Assembly: GCA_012838065.1 (NCBI GenBank) | Contig: DUPY01000045.1 | Coordinates: 1-64,000, forward strand | Direction of reading: 5' to 3' | DNA: 64,000 nt | Source: Acholeplasma sp. | GTDB lineage: Bacteria > Bacillota_I > Bacilli_A > Acholeplasmatales > Acholeplasmataceae | In this document: positions 1 to 6,681 of the stretch, piece after piece | Layout of the letters: each line of letters starts with the position of its first letter | Numbering within the stretch: the stretch's first letter is position 1 | Program-made: the position numbers and the translations under genes | The notes under the pieces: model-generated | What the model was told of the DNA's origin: nothing | Databases searched by the model: none | Seen by the model: the letters and a program-made list of their open reading frames with translations, nothing else

Positions 1-30
1 GAGCGGCGGGGCAATAGTGCCCCCCTTTCC

Positions 31-60
31 GACAGCGGAGTTTGGCTGTCTTTTGTTTTT
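31..60 (+). terminator. intrinsic terminator before the tRNA pair
   Basis: A 6-bp stem (GACAGC/GCTGTC, 31-36 with 45-50) is followed by TTTTGTTTTT. A second 6-bp hairpin (GGGGCA/TGCCCC, 8-13 with 18-23) lies just upstream. Both probably belong to the 3' end of a transcript or structured RNA that starts outside the window. I could not identify that gene from 30 bases. Confidence 0.5.
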
Positions 61-62
61 GT

Positions 63-139
63 CGGGGCGTAGCTTAGCTTGGTAGAGCGCCTGGTTTGGG
101 ACCAGGAGGTCGCAGGTTCAAATCCTGTTTTCCCGACCA
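63..139 (+). tRNA. tRNA-Pro(UGG)
   Basis: A 77-nt cloverleaf. The D arm contains AGCTTGGTAGAGC. The anticodon stem is CCTGG/CCAGG with loop TTTGGGA and anticodon TGG at 97-99. The T arm is CAGGTTCAAATCCTG and CCA is encoded at 137-139. The acceptor stem (CGGGGCG against TTTCCCG) is weak at its inner end, with a C-T mismatch and two G-U pairs, but the outer four pairs are normal. It lies three bases before tRNA-Gly, so the two are probably co-transcribed. Confidence 0.93.
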
Positions 140-142
140 TCT

Positions 143-217
143 GCGGGTGTCGTATAATGGCTATTACCTTAGCCTTCCAAGCTAAAGACGTGGGTTCGAT
201 TCCCATCACCCGCTCCA
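143..217 (+). tRNA. tRNA-Gly(UCC)
   Basis: A 75-nt cloverleaf with acceptor stem GCGGGTG/CACCCGC, anticodon stem TTAGC/GCTAA, loop CTTCCAA and anticodon TCC at 176-178. The T arm is GTGGGTTCGATTCCCAT and the encoded CCA is at 215-217. All stems pair well. It follows tRNA-Pro in the same direction and is followed by an intrinsic terminator. Confidence 0.96.
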
Positions 218-229
218 TTATAGAAACAC

Positions 230-264
230 AAGTCTGATACAAGTTATCAGACTTTTTATTTTTT
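230..264 (+). terminator. intrinsic terminator of the tRNA transcript
   Basis: A stem of about ten pairs (AAGTCTGATA with TATCAGACTT, 230-239 with 245-254) is followed by a T-rich tract. It ends the two-tRNA transcript. Confidence 0.85.
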
Positions 265-291
265 GTTGATTTTACGATATTGCTTTATAAT
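263..291 (+). promoter_or_regulatory. sigma-A-type promoter of the aldo/keto reductase
   Basis: TTGTTG (263-268), a 17-base spacer and a perfect TATAAT (286-291). The ribosome binding site AAGGAG follows at 300-305. The -35 element is a poor match, but the spacing and -10 are good. Confidence 0.6.
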
Positions 292-314
292 ATAAGCATA
301 AGGAGATGGTAAAT

Positions 315-1199
315 ATGTTTAAATCAAAATTCTTAAATGATGTGAATTTACAAGATAAACATGCAACATACACATTGAATAACGGTGTTAAAATACCTGT
401 GGTAGGTTTTGGCACATGGCAAGTTAAAGATGGTGAAGAAGCATACAACTCAGTTTTAGAAGCACTCAAAGTAGGCTATCGCCATATTGATACTGCTGAA
501 GTATATAGAAACGAAGAAAGTGTTGGGCGTGCAATTAAAGATAGTGGCATTCCCCGCAATGAAATTTTTGTAACAAGCAAAGTATGGAATAACCACAGCT
601 CTTATGAGAGTGCTAAAGAAGCACTTGAAGCGAGTTTAAATCGCCTTGGATTAGATTATGTTGACTTATACCTCATACATTGGCCAAACCCAGCACATAC
701 AAGACCGAATAACGAACAACGAAATCGTGATGTCTATCGTGCACTTGAAGATGCCTACAAAGCAGGTAAAGTACGTGCGATTGGTATCTCAAACTTTATG
801 GTTCATCACTTAGAATCACTACTTAAAACAGTCACAATAAAACCAGCAGTAAATCAAATCTACATTAACCCAACTGATCAACAAGAAGAAGTTGTATTGT
901 TTAATGATAAAAACGATATTTTAACAGAAGCATATTCACCGCTCGGCACAGGGAAAATCTTTAATGTACCGATGCTTGAAGAACTTGCAAGAAAGTATAA
1001 TAAATCAATCGGACAAGTAGTATTAAGATGGAGTTTGGAACACGGCTACTTACCGCTTCCAAAATCAGTTACACCGAGTAGAATTAAAGAAAATTTGGAG
1101 TTGTTTGACTTTAAACTTGATAAAGAAGATATTGAAAAGATTGATAAACTTCACGGAACATTTGGTAGTGCGCCAAATCCAGATACTAAAGATTATTAA
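315..1199 (+). CDS. aldo/keto reductase
   Basis: An NADPH-dependent carbonyl reductase of the AKR superfamily (294 aa), cytosolic, reducing aldehydes or ketones. The substrate cannot be read from the sequence. The AKR tetrad is present: D59 (GYRHIDTAEVY), Y64, K89 (TSKVW) and H122 (LIHWP). The C-terminal LPKSVTPSRIKEN segment is the usual 2'-phosphate-binding loop, which favours NADPH. The start at 315 was chosen because AAGGAG at 300-305 is 9 bases upstream; an in-frame ATG at 306 would touch the Shine-Dalgarno. Full family length, monocistronic, with its own promoter and terminator. It resembles the 2,5-diketogluconate reductase / YvgN-type group, but a specific activity should not be assigned. 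Confidence 0.93.
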   Translation: MFKSKFLNDVNLQDKHATYTLNNGVKIPVVGFGTWQVKDGEEAYNSVLEALKVGYRHIDTAEVYRNEESVGRAIKDSGIPRNEIFVTSKVWNNHSSYESAKEALEASLNRLGLDYVDLYLIHWPNPAHTRPNNEQRNRDVYRALEDAYKAGKVRAIGISNFMVHHLESLLKTVTIKPAVNQIYINPTDQQEEVVLFNDKNDILTEAYSPLGTGKIFNVPMLEELARKYNKSIGQVVLRWSLEHGYLPLPKSVTPSRIKENLELFDFKLDKEDIEKIDKLHGTFGSAPNPDTKDY

Positions 1200-1216
1200 T
1201 ATTTATAAATAAAATT

Positions 1217-1247
1217 GGTTTGATGTGTATGCATCAAACCTTTTTTT
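1217..1247 (+). terminator. intrinsic terminator
   Basis: A 9-bp stem (GGTTTGATG with CATCAAACC) and seven Ts, directly after the aldo/keto reductase gene. Confidence 0.9.
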
Positions 1248-1295
1248 ATACATCATATGTAAATAAATTACTTAGTAAAGCAGTTAAATTTTTAA

Positions 1296-1676
1296 TTTGC
1301 AATCGATTATGATTATATTAATTCCCATTTAATTATGTTAAAGCAAGCAGGAATCCAAATTTATATTGATGATTTTGGAACAGGATATTCTTCACTTGCC
1401 CGTGAAAGTGAACTTAAGATGGATTTTTTAAAAATTGATAAATACTTTATTGATAAATTATGTACACATGACCATGGGCAATGTATAACAAGCGATATCA
1501 TTTCAATGGCACATAAACTTGGGCATTTAACAGTAGCAGAAGGAGTTGAAAAAGAAAGCCAACTCCAATATTTAAAAGAACACAATTGCGATCGCATTCA
1601 AGGCTATATTTTTAGTAAACCATTAAGTGAAGACGATGCATTCAAATTACTGTTAGAAGAAAAAAATCAAAGGTAA
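1296..1676 (+). pseudogene. EAL-domain phosphodiesterase remnant (C-terminal half only)
   Basis: The reading frame opens after a stop at 1293-1295 and has an ATG at 1335 without a convincing ribosome binding site. It encodes the C-terminal half of an EAL c-di-GMP phosphodiesterase: the DDFGTGYSSL motif, then FLKIDKYFID, VAEGVE and the IQGYIFSKPL ending. The N-terminal half, with the EAL signature and the first metal and substrate residues, is absent, so hydrolysis of c-di-GMP is not expected. Codons upstream of 1335 still resemble the helix that precedes DDFGTG in intact proteins, which suggests 5' deletion rather than a designed short gene. It sits 32 bases before an intact GGDEF gene, so it may be what is left of a paired or fused turnover module. 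Confidence 0.75.
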
Positions 1677-1708
1677 TGTACAAAGAACATTCAACATGAG
1701 GTGTAATA

Positions 1709-2779
1709 ATGAGCGAAAAAGGATTACTAGAAACTTTTTTTGTTGATACGAAACCATTGTATGAAAAAAATAAGGATTCAATTCATAAATATAATACACA
1801 AATTATCCCAAAATCTTTTTTAATAGGGATGGTTACTGTTGCAATACCTATACTTTTTTCAATTTTTAGAAAAAGTATGCGTGCAGCATTACCAGGCTAT
1901 CTATCAGCTTTTTTTGTCATTGGTCTGTTATGGTTACTATATGCTTTTAAAAAAGTAAAAATATATCCGATTTTATATGCCTATGCCTTTGCAACTTCTT
2001 TATATGGATTAGTAATTTATTTAAGTATTGTGCGTTTTCCTGATCGATCTGCTGGTACAGCACTTATCTATTTTGCTATTGTACCGCTACTTATTATGGA
2101 CCGATCACATCGGGTTAATATTTATACATTTTCATTATTTGCTTTTCATCTAATATTTGCATTTATATTCAAAGATATATCTATGGCAATGGTTGATGCT
2201 GTCAATACGTTTATTAGTGTAGTACTAGGTGTACTATTTGGTAGACTATTATTTATTAGTCGTTTAAATACGTTTGAATTTTCAAGGCAATTAATGATTG
2301 AGAAAGAAACAGATTTTTTAACCGGGTTATCCAATCGAAGAAGATTATACAAAGATTTAGAAACTATACGAGATAAAAAGATAAATGATATTGGTATTTT
2401 AATGATGGATATCGACTACTTTAAAGAGTATAACGATAATTATGGACATATTGATGGTGATAGGTATTTACGTGAACTATCGTATATGTTACAAAACTTT
2501 GAAAAAGTTTATCCTGTAAAGTTTTATCGTTTTGGCGGAGAGGAATTTGTCTGTATTACAACAGGTATCAATGAAGGTCAAATATTGAGGCTTGCAGATA
2601 ATATTAGACAGTCGACAAAAAACCTAAGCAACCAAAAAATGATGTTATCCGTTAGCATAGGTGTTTCAATATGTGATATCAACTGTTATAAATCTATCGA
2701 AAGTTTCTTAGTTAAAGCAGATGAAGCATTATATAAAGCTAAAAAACTAGGTAGAGATAGAGTTGAAGTTGAAAGATGA
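1709..2779 (+). CDS. membrane-bound GGDEF diguanylate cyclase
   Basis: A 356-aa protein with about six membrane helices between residues 35 and 185 and a cytoplasmic GGDEF domain from about 195 to 356. The active-site motif is intact (RFGGEEF, GGEEF at 276-280), as are the metal-binding segment MMDIDYFKEYNDNYGH and the DFLTGLSNRR start of the domain. This predicts synthesis of c-di-GMP from two GTP. The inhibitory RxxD site normally found just upstream of GGEEF is missing (VYPV at 267-270), so classical product feedback is not expected. The membrane part has no recognised sensor domain. The ribosome binding site is GAGGTG. The gene ends in TGA, so UGA is a stop in this genome. The EAL remnant upstream is the only other c-di-GMP gene in the window. 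Confidence 0.9.
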   Translation: MSEKGLLETFFVDTKPLYEKNKDSIHKYNTQIIPKSFLIGMVTVAIPILFSIFRKSMRAALPGYLSAFFVIGLLWLLYAFKKVKIYPILYAYAFATSLYGLVIYLSIVRFPDRSAGTALIYFAIVPLLIMDRSHRVNIYTFSLFAFHLIFAFIFKDISMAMVDAVNTFISVVLGVLFGRLLFISRLNTFEFSRQLMIEKETDFLTGLSNRRRLYKDLETIRDKKINDIGILMMDIDYFKEYNDNYGHIDGDRYLRELSYMLQNFEKVYPVKFYRFGGEEFVCITTGINEGQILRLADNIRQSTKNLSNQKMMLSVSIGVSICDINCYKSIESFLVKADEALYKAKKLGRDRVEVER

Positions 2780-2781
2780 AA

Positions 2782-2811
2782 AAAAGTGCTTAGAAGAGCA
2801 CTTTTATTTTT
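2782..2811. terminator. bidirectional terminator
   Basis: A 9-bp stem (AAAAGTGCT with AGCACTTTT) with a T-rich tail on the plus strand and an A-run on the other side. It serves the GGDEF gene and the convergent ABC permease gene. Confidence 0.85.
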
Positions 2812-2828
2812 TGAAGATGATTTTAGTA

Positions 2829-3635
2829 TTAAACAGATAAGTCACGTTTATTAAAATAGAAAATGGTAATTCCAAAGGTAGAAAGTGTAAGTAAAATTAA
2901 CAGACCATTATAGATAAAGGATAGCCCACTATAATTGATACATAGAATAGGGTCAAACAGGCTAAAAGGAGTAAAATAAACAACAAACTTATAGGTATTT
3001 CCAAGATTTGTTATGAGGTTTAAAAAGAAAAATAATACAGGAAGACCAATGCTAAATCCAAGGGCTTTTTTACCCTCGAATATACTGTGGCATAAAATCA
3101 TGAGTGAGCTTATAAAACTAAGAAGTATGAAAAATGATAGGTTTAAGTAAAATAGTTTTCCAAAATCAACATAACCAGGATTAAATATTTCACCGAATAA
3201 ACTTGTAACTAAAAACATGGATAACGCAAGAAGAAATAAATACGTTTGAACAACAAAGATTTGTGTAAGTAGTACTTTTTTTCTAGAGTTTGGTGTTGAA
3301 AGTAAAAATACAATAGAACCTTGATCAATATAACGATAGATCAAGCGACTAGAAATAATATTTGCATAAATAATACCAAACAAAATAAACAACATGCCAT
3401 ACAGATATCCTGAAATGAAATATTGGTAATCCGTAATTTCTGCAAAATTAAAACCGATGAAATCAAGTAATTCTGGATATAAATCTTGCAACGATTGTAT
3501 CCAAGAAAGGTTATCGACATTGGGGTCAAACATGGCCGATACAATCGCTCCATAAAGAAGTATTAAGCCAAGGAATATTAAGAAAAGTATTAAGTTTCGT
3601 TTAAACTCCTTTTTATAGAGTGCGATATTTATCAT
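2829..3635 (-). CDS. ABC-2 type transporter permease
   Basis: A 268-aa integral membrane protein with six predicted hydrophobic helices: near residues 13-35, 75-95, 125-148, 160-182, 190-212 and 238-260. There is a long extracytoplasmic segment after the first helix, as in ABC-2 (NatB/YxlG-like) permeases. It is the second gene of a two-gene operon: its ATG lies 23 bases inside the end of the ATPase gene at 3613-4506, so translation is coupled. It should form a two-plus-two complex with that ATPase. The substrate is unknown; this family includes drug, bacteriocin and sodium exporters. No immunity or lantibiotic gene adjoins it. Confidence 0.8.
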   Translation of the reverse strand: MINIALYKKEFKRNLILFLIFLGLILLYGAIVSAMFDPNVDNLSWIQSLQDLYPELLDFIGFNFAEITDYQYFISGYLYGMLFILFGIIYANIISSRLIYRYIDQGSIVFLLSTPNSRKKVLLTQIFVVQTYLFLLALSMFLVTSLFGEIFNPGYVDFGKLFYLNLSFFILLSFISSLMILCHSIFEGKKALGFSIGLPVLFFFLNLITNLGNTYKFVVYFTPFSLFDPILCINYSGLSFIYNGLLILLTLSTFGITIFYFNKRDLSV

Positions 3636-4506
3636 AGGATTCTCCGTAATAGTTCATAAAAATTTCTTCAAGTTTCAAGGTGTTTTTAGTAATATCTTGT
3701 ATGTTATAGCTTGACAAAGTGTTTATAAGTTCATTGAAAGGTTGTTCAAGCTCAATTAATACAGTTAAGTTATCGACTTGTGTTCCATGGTGTTTTTTTA
3801 AAAAATCATGGACATCGCTTTCTTTGGAAAATTTCACTTCATATTTTCGGATTTGCTCCTTGATTAATTGTTCAATATGACTGTCATTAACGATGTGTCC
3901 ATCTTTAATCATAATAATTCGATCGCATGTTTTTTCTACTTCCTCGAAACTATGGGATGAAAGAAAAATCGTTTTTCCACGTTTTTTATGGTCCAAGATT
4001 AACTCAATAAGTCGTTGTTGCATCAAGGGGTCTAATCCACTTGAAGGTTCATCTAATATTAGTATTTCAGGATCGTTCATGAAGGCAATAACTATAGCTA
4101 GTTTCTGTTTCATTCCTTTACTCATTTTATGAATTTTCATATTGGGTTTTAGTTCAAAAAGTTGTAGCAATTCATAGGCATAGTCAAGATTTGACATTTC
4201 TTTCATTGCTGAAATTAAGTCTATGAGCTCATTGCCTTTAATATCATCGATGAAATTAATTTCACCAGGTAAATAACCAATATATTTTTGAATCTCAACA
4301 CTATCCGTTTTACAGTTTAAATTTTTTATAGAAGCACTTCCGGTATAGTTTTGGATTAAGCCAAGTAAATGACGAATAGTTGTTGTTTTACCAGCCCCAT
4401 TTGGTCCTAGAAAACCTACGCAACTGCCCTCTTTAATTTGAAATGAAAGGTTGAATATACCACGGTTGTTACCGTAGTTTTTGGTCAGATTTCTTACTAT
4501 AATCAT
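3613..4506 (-). CDS. ABC transporter ATP-binding protein
   Basis: A 297-aa ATPase that powers the overlapping ABC-2 permease. Walker A is GPNGAGKTT (34-42), the signature is MSKGMKQKL, Walker B is ILILDEPSSGLDP, and the switch histidine is in LSSHSFEEVEK. An accessory C-terminal domain of about 85 residues follows the nucleotide-binding domain, as in the CcmA/NatA group. AAAGGA lies before the ATG. This is the first gene of the operon and is transcribed toward the GGDEF gene. The transported compound cannot be deduced. Confidence 0.92.
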   Translation of the reverse strand: MIIVRNLTKNYGNNRGIFNLSFQIKEGSCVGFLGPNGAGKTTTIRHLLGLIQNYTGSASIKNLNCKTDSVEIQKYIGYLPGEINFIDDIKGNELIDLISAMKEMSNLDYAYELLQLFELKPNMKIHKMSKGMKQKLAIVIAFMNDPEILILDEPSSGLDPLMQQRLIELILDHKKRGKTIFLSSHSFEEVEKTCDRIIMIKDGHIVNDSHIEQLIKEQIRKYEVKFSKESDVHDFLKKHHGTQVDNLTVLIELEQPFNELINTLSSYNIQDITKNTLKLEEIFMNYYGESYDKYRTL

Positions 4507-4584
4507 CGTTTTGTCCTTTCTTATTGCTTAATGTAACTTATTAAAAGAAAATCGCAATACTTTAATTCACATTTTTAGTAGCTT

Positions 4585-4620
4585 AGATACTATGAGATAA
4601 GTCTAAGTATCTTTTTGTTT
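4585..4620 (+). terminator. orphan terminator-like hairpin
   Basis: In the 240-base gap between the ABC ATPase (minus strand) and the DUF1801 gene, AGATACT and AGTATCT (4585-4591 with 4606-4612) can pair, followed by TTTTGTTT. An alternative pairing is CTTAGA with TCTAAG (4582-4587 with 4602-4607). No gene precedes it on the plus strand. It may end a short RNA or be a decayed leader. Confidence 0.3.
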
Positions 4621-4745
4621 AATATATCATGCTTTTGTATCATTAAATAACAAATTTTATGTGTTTTTAAAATGAATGTATTTTTTTAAATTATATCATA
4701 TGAAAACATGTGACAAAATACAAGAAAAAATAAAGGGGTTGAAAA

Positions 4746-5144
4746 ATGATAAATTCAAATGAACAAGTTTCGAAATATTTAGATGAACTGAATCATCCTA
4801 AAAAAAATATAATTGAAGAGCTTAGGAGCATTTTCTCAAGTGTTAAAGAATTTAGTGAAACAATTAAATGGAACGCTCCTAATTACGCATTTAATCATCA
4901 AGACATTTTTACAATGAAGGTATACCCACTTAAAGTGGTCCAAGTGATTTTACATCGTGGCAGTAAAGTAATGAAGATGTCGATAGAAAAACCAATTAAA
5001 GAAGACTATAGTTTTTTATCATGGCGAACTAATGATTGGGCCATCATGTCATTTAAATCCATAGAAGATATCAGAATTTACAAAGATGATATTTTGAAAA
5101 TCATTAACTGTTGGATGGCTTCTATAAAATCGAATAACACATAA
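4746..5144 (+). CDS. DUF1801 (YdhG-like) domain protein
   Basis: A 132-aa soluble protein of the DUF1801/YdhG family. Typical features are the start YLDELNHPKKNIIEELRSIF, the central ETIKWNAPNY and the closing WAIMSFKSIEDI segment. Some family members (Bacillus Fra) have been proposed as frataxin-like iron chaperones. That role is not evident here and should be taken only as family background. The ribosome binding site AAAGGGG precedes the start. The gene is monocistronic and convergent with the sirtuin gene 20 bases downstream. Confidence 0.78.
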   Translation: MINSNEQVSKYLDELNHPKKNIIEELRSIFSSVKEFSETIKWNAPNYAFNHQDIFTMKVYPLKVVQVILHRGSKVMKMSIEKPIKEDYSFLSWRTNDWAIMSFKSIEDIRIYKDDILKIINCWMASIKSNNT

Positions 5145-5165
5145 AAGGTCGGTTTCAAAATCGCT

Positions 5166-5888
5166 CTATTTTTTTAAATTAATCTTTTTAAAAACTTTAT
5201 CTATTGGTCCTTGAATAAAATATGGTATACCAAGTTTCTCCTTATTTATACCAATTAAATATGTGCCATTAAAGTAATGGATTAATTGTGCAGCAGGATA
5301 TACTGAAAGAGAAGTTCCGCCAACAATTAAGCAATCAGCGTTACGAATATATTGAATGGCCTCATTTAAAACATCATCATTTAGTGGTTCACCATATAAG
5401 ACAACATCCGGTTTTATAAGTTCCCCATTAGTATCATAGGGAATAGAACTAGTGTTTGTAATGCAATCAATACCTTTAATTAGTTTATTGGATTTTACAG
5501 TATAGTTTCGATAGATGCTACCGTGTAGTTCGATGACTTTTTTACTTCCAGCCATTTGGTGAAGTCCATCAATATTTTGTGTAATAACAGCTTTTAGTTT
5601 TCCACTTCGTTCTAGTTCAGCTAAAAAATAATGAGCATCATTTGGTTTAACGCCACTATCTAAAAAAACACTTCGGTAGTACTCGTAAAAAATATCTGTG
5701 TGTTGATAAAAGAAGTTATGACTTAAAATGGTTTCTGGACGATAGCCTTTAAATGTATAGTGATATAGACCATCTGAACTTCTAAAATCTTTTAGGCCGC
5801 TTGCCGTTGACACACCGGCACCACCGAAAAACACGATATTATTTGACATGTTTATAATTTTTTCTAAATCAGAAATTGAAAACGTCAT
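5166..5888 (-). CDS. Sir2-family NAD-dependent protein deacylase lacking the zinc cysteines
   Basis: A 240-aa sirtuin that would remove acyl groups from lysine using NAD+. The NAD fold is intact: GAGVSTASGLKDFRS (23-37), TQNIDGLH (103-110), catalytic H122 in IELHG, KPDVVLYGE (159-167) and GGTSLSVYPA. Normal sirtuins carry a zinc ribbon of four cysteines between the catalytic histidine and RPDVVLFGE. Here those positions read NYTVKSNK and PYDTNGE, so all four are replaced and only one unrelated cysteine (C142) lies in the module. Either the small domain is stabilised without zinc or the enzyme has changed role. GGGAGG is a good ribosome binding site. The gene stands alone, divergent from the DUF2188 gene. 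Confidence 0.9.
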   Translation of the reverse strand: MTFSISDLEKIINMSNNIVFFGGAGVSTASGLKDFRSSDGLYHYTFKGYRPETILSHNFFYQHTDIFYEYYRSVFLDSGVKPNDAHYFLAELERSGKLKAVITQNIDGLHQMAGSKKVIELHGSIYRNYTVKSNKLIKGIDCITNTSSIPYDTNGELIKPDVVLYGEPLNDDVLNEAIQYIRNADCLIVGGTSLSVYPAAQLIHYFNGTYLIGINKEKLGIPYFIQGPIDKVFKKINLKK

Positions 5889-5973
5889 ATCAATCAGCCT
5901 CCCTTATATATGTATTATAACACTTGAAAAATCGATGTTTTAGCGTTTCTATGTGGATAAGAGCCGTGTTAAC

Positions 5974-6001
5974 TTGAAAAGGATAATTTTCTTGATATAA
6001 T
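5974..6001 (+). promoter_or_regulatory. promoter of the DUF2188 gene
   Basis: TTGAAA (5974-5979), a 16-base spacer and TATAAT (5996-6001), followed by AAAGGAGG before the ATG at 6028. Confidence 0.75.
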
Positions 6002-6027
6002 AAAAATAGATAAAGGAGGAACAAAAT

Positions 6028-6471
6028 ATGTGTTTTTTTAGAAAAAGAAGAGCGAAGAAACAAGCCGCTGAACAACAAAAAGCTCTAGAGGTCAAAAAAC
6101 AAGAAGATGTAAAAACTAAAGAGGATGTTATTGTAAAAGAAGCGGAAGTTAAAGTGAGCGAAGAAAAAACAGTAGAAACTAAAGTTCAAGAGCCAGTGAA
6201 AGAAGCTGAAACAACAAAAGATGCTCCTGTAGATAACAAAGCTAAAAAACCTGCTAAATACCATGTTTCTCAAAATAAAGACAGCGATTCACCACACTTC
6301 AAGAGATGGCGTGTAAGAAAACAAGGTTCTCAAAAGACGATTAAGTACTTTGATACTCAAGCAGAAGCTATTGCGTTTGCAGAAGAACTCGCTGAGTCCC
6401 AAGGGTCATCGATTGTGATACACAAAGTTGATGGGTCCATTAGAAAACAAGATTACACAAAAAAAGAATAG
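6028..6471 (+). CDS. DUF2188 domain protein with a charged N-terminal tail
   Basis: A 147-aa protein. Residues 1-75 are a low-complexity Lys/Glu/Val-rich segment that is probably disordered or coiled. Residues 78-145 are a DUF2188 domain, recognisable by YHVSQNKD, HFKRWRVRKQGSQKTIKYF, the AEAIAFAEELAESQG helix and VIHKVDGSIR. DUF2188 proteins are small proteins of unknown biochemical role. No signal peptide or membrane helix is visible. The promoter and AAAGGAGG site are strong, so the protein may be abundant. A highly basic start (CFFRKRRAKK) could favour nucleic-acid or membrane association; this is inference only. Confidence 0.82.
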   Translation: MCFFRKRRAKKQAAEQQKALEVKKQEDVKTKEDVIVKEAEVKVSEEKTVETKVQEPVKEAETTKDAPVDNKAKKPAKYHVSQNKDSDSPHFKRWRVRKQGSQKTIKYFDTQAEAIAFAEELAESQGSSIVIHKVDGSIRKQDYTKKE

Positions 6472-6483
6472 TAACTAAAAATC

Positions 6484-6510
6484 AGATACTCGTTTGGAGT
6501 ATCTTTTTTT
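6484..6510 (+). terminator. intrinsic terminator
   Basis: An 8-bp stem (AGATACTC with GAGTATCT) followed by T7, after the DUF2188 gene. Confidence 0.9.
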
Positions 6511-6554
6511 CATATTTTAATAAAACGTTTTCAAAAAAACCCCGTATTTTCCTA

Positions 6555-6563
6555 TGATATAAT
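6555..6563 (+). promoter_or_regulatory. extended -10 promoter of the Na/Pi transporter leader
   Basis: TGATATAAT matches TGN-TATAAT with no recognisable -35 at the expected distance. Transcription would start near 6570, only about 25 bases before the leader ORF. Confidence 0.65.
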
Positions 6564-6596
6564 GACCTTGGAATTAGACATGTGAGAGGCTTTTAT

Positions 6597-6659
6597 ATGA
6601 AACATATTTTAATTCAAAAAAACAATTTAAAAATACGAAAAATAAAGGTCTTTTTATGA
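6597..6659 (+). CDS. 20-codon leader peptide upstream of the Na/Pi cotransporter
   Basis: ATG at 6597 with GAGAGG about 8 bases upstream, 20 codons, and a TGA stop at 6657-6659. The peptide is basic (it begins MKHILIQKNN and has Lys/Arg/Ile in the second half) and has no known relatives that I recognise. Its last codons run through the 5' arm and loop of the terminator at 6644-6669. A ribosome reaching the stop codon would therefore cover the hairpin and allow read-through into the transporter gene. This arrangement fits a translation-controlled attenuator. That it is translated is an inference from the ribosome binding site and position. Confidence 0.45.
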   Translation: MKHILIQKNNLKIRKIKVFL

Positions 6660-6669
6660 CCTTTTTTTT
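6644..6669 (+). terminator. intrinsic terminator inside the Na/Pi transporter leader
   Basis: A 7-bp stem (AAAGGTC at 6644-6650 with GACCTTT at 6658-6664), loop TTTTTAT and a T8 run. It lies 13 bases before the transporter start and overlaps the end of the leader ORF. It would stop most transcripts unless it is prevented from folding. Confidence 0.75.
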
Positions 6670-6681
6670 AAGGGGTAAAGT

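Noticed and set aside
1-60. End of a 5S rRNA, tmRNA or RNase P RNA
   Set aside because: The 30 bases before the terminator match none of the 3' ends I can recall; too short to decide.
2829-4506. Bacteriocin or lantibiotic exporter/immunity pair
   Set aside because: Only the ATPase and ABC-2 permease are present; no precursor or modifying enzyme gene adjoins.
6028-6471. Secreted adhesin because of the Lys/Glu-rich segment
   Set aside because: No signal peptide or lipobox is present and the C-terminus is a DUF2188 domain, which is cytosolic in type.
6597-6659. Independent small protein gene rather than leader
   Set aside because: Its end overlaps the terminator and its only downstream neighbour is the transporter, so a leader role is more likely, although the peptide itself could still be stable.
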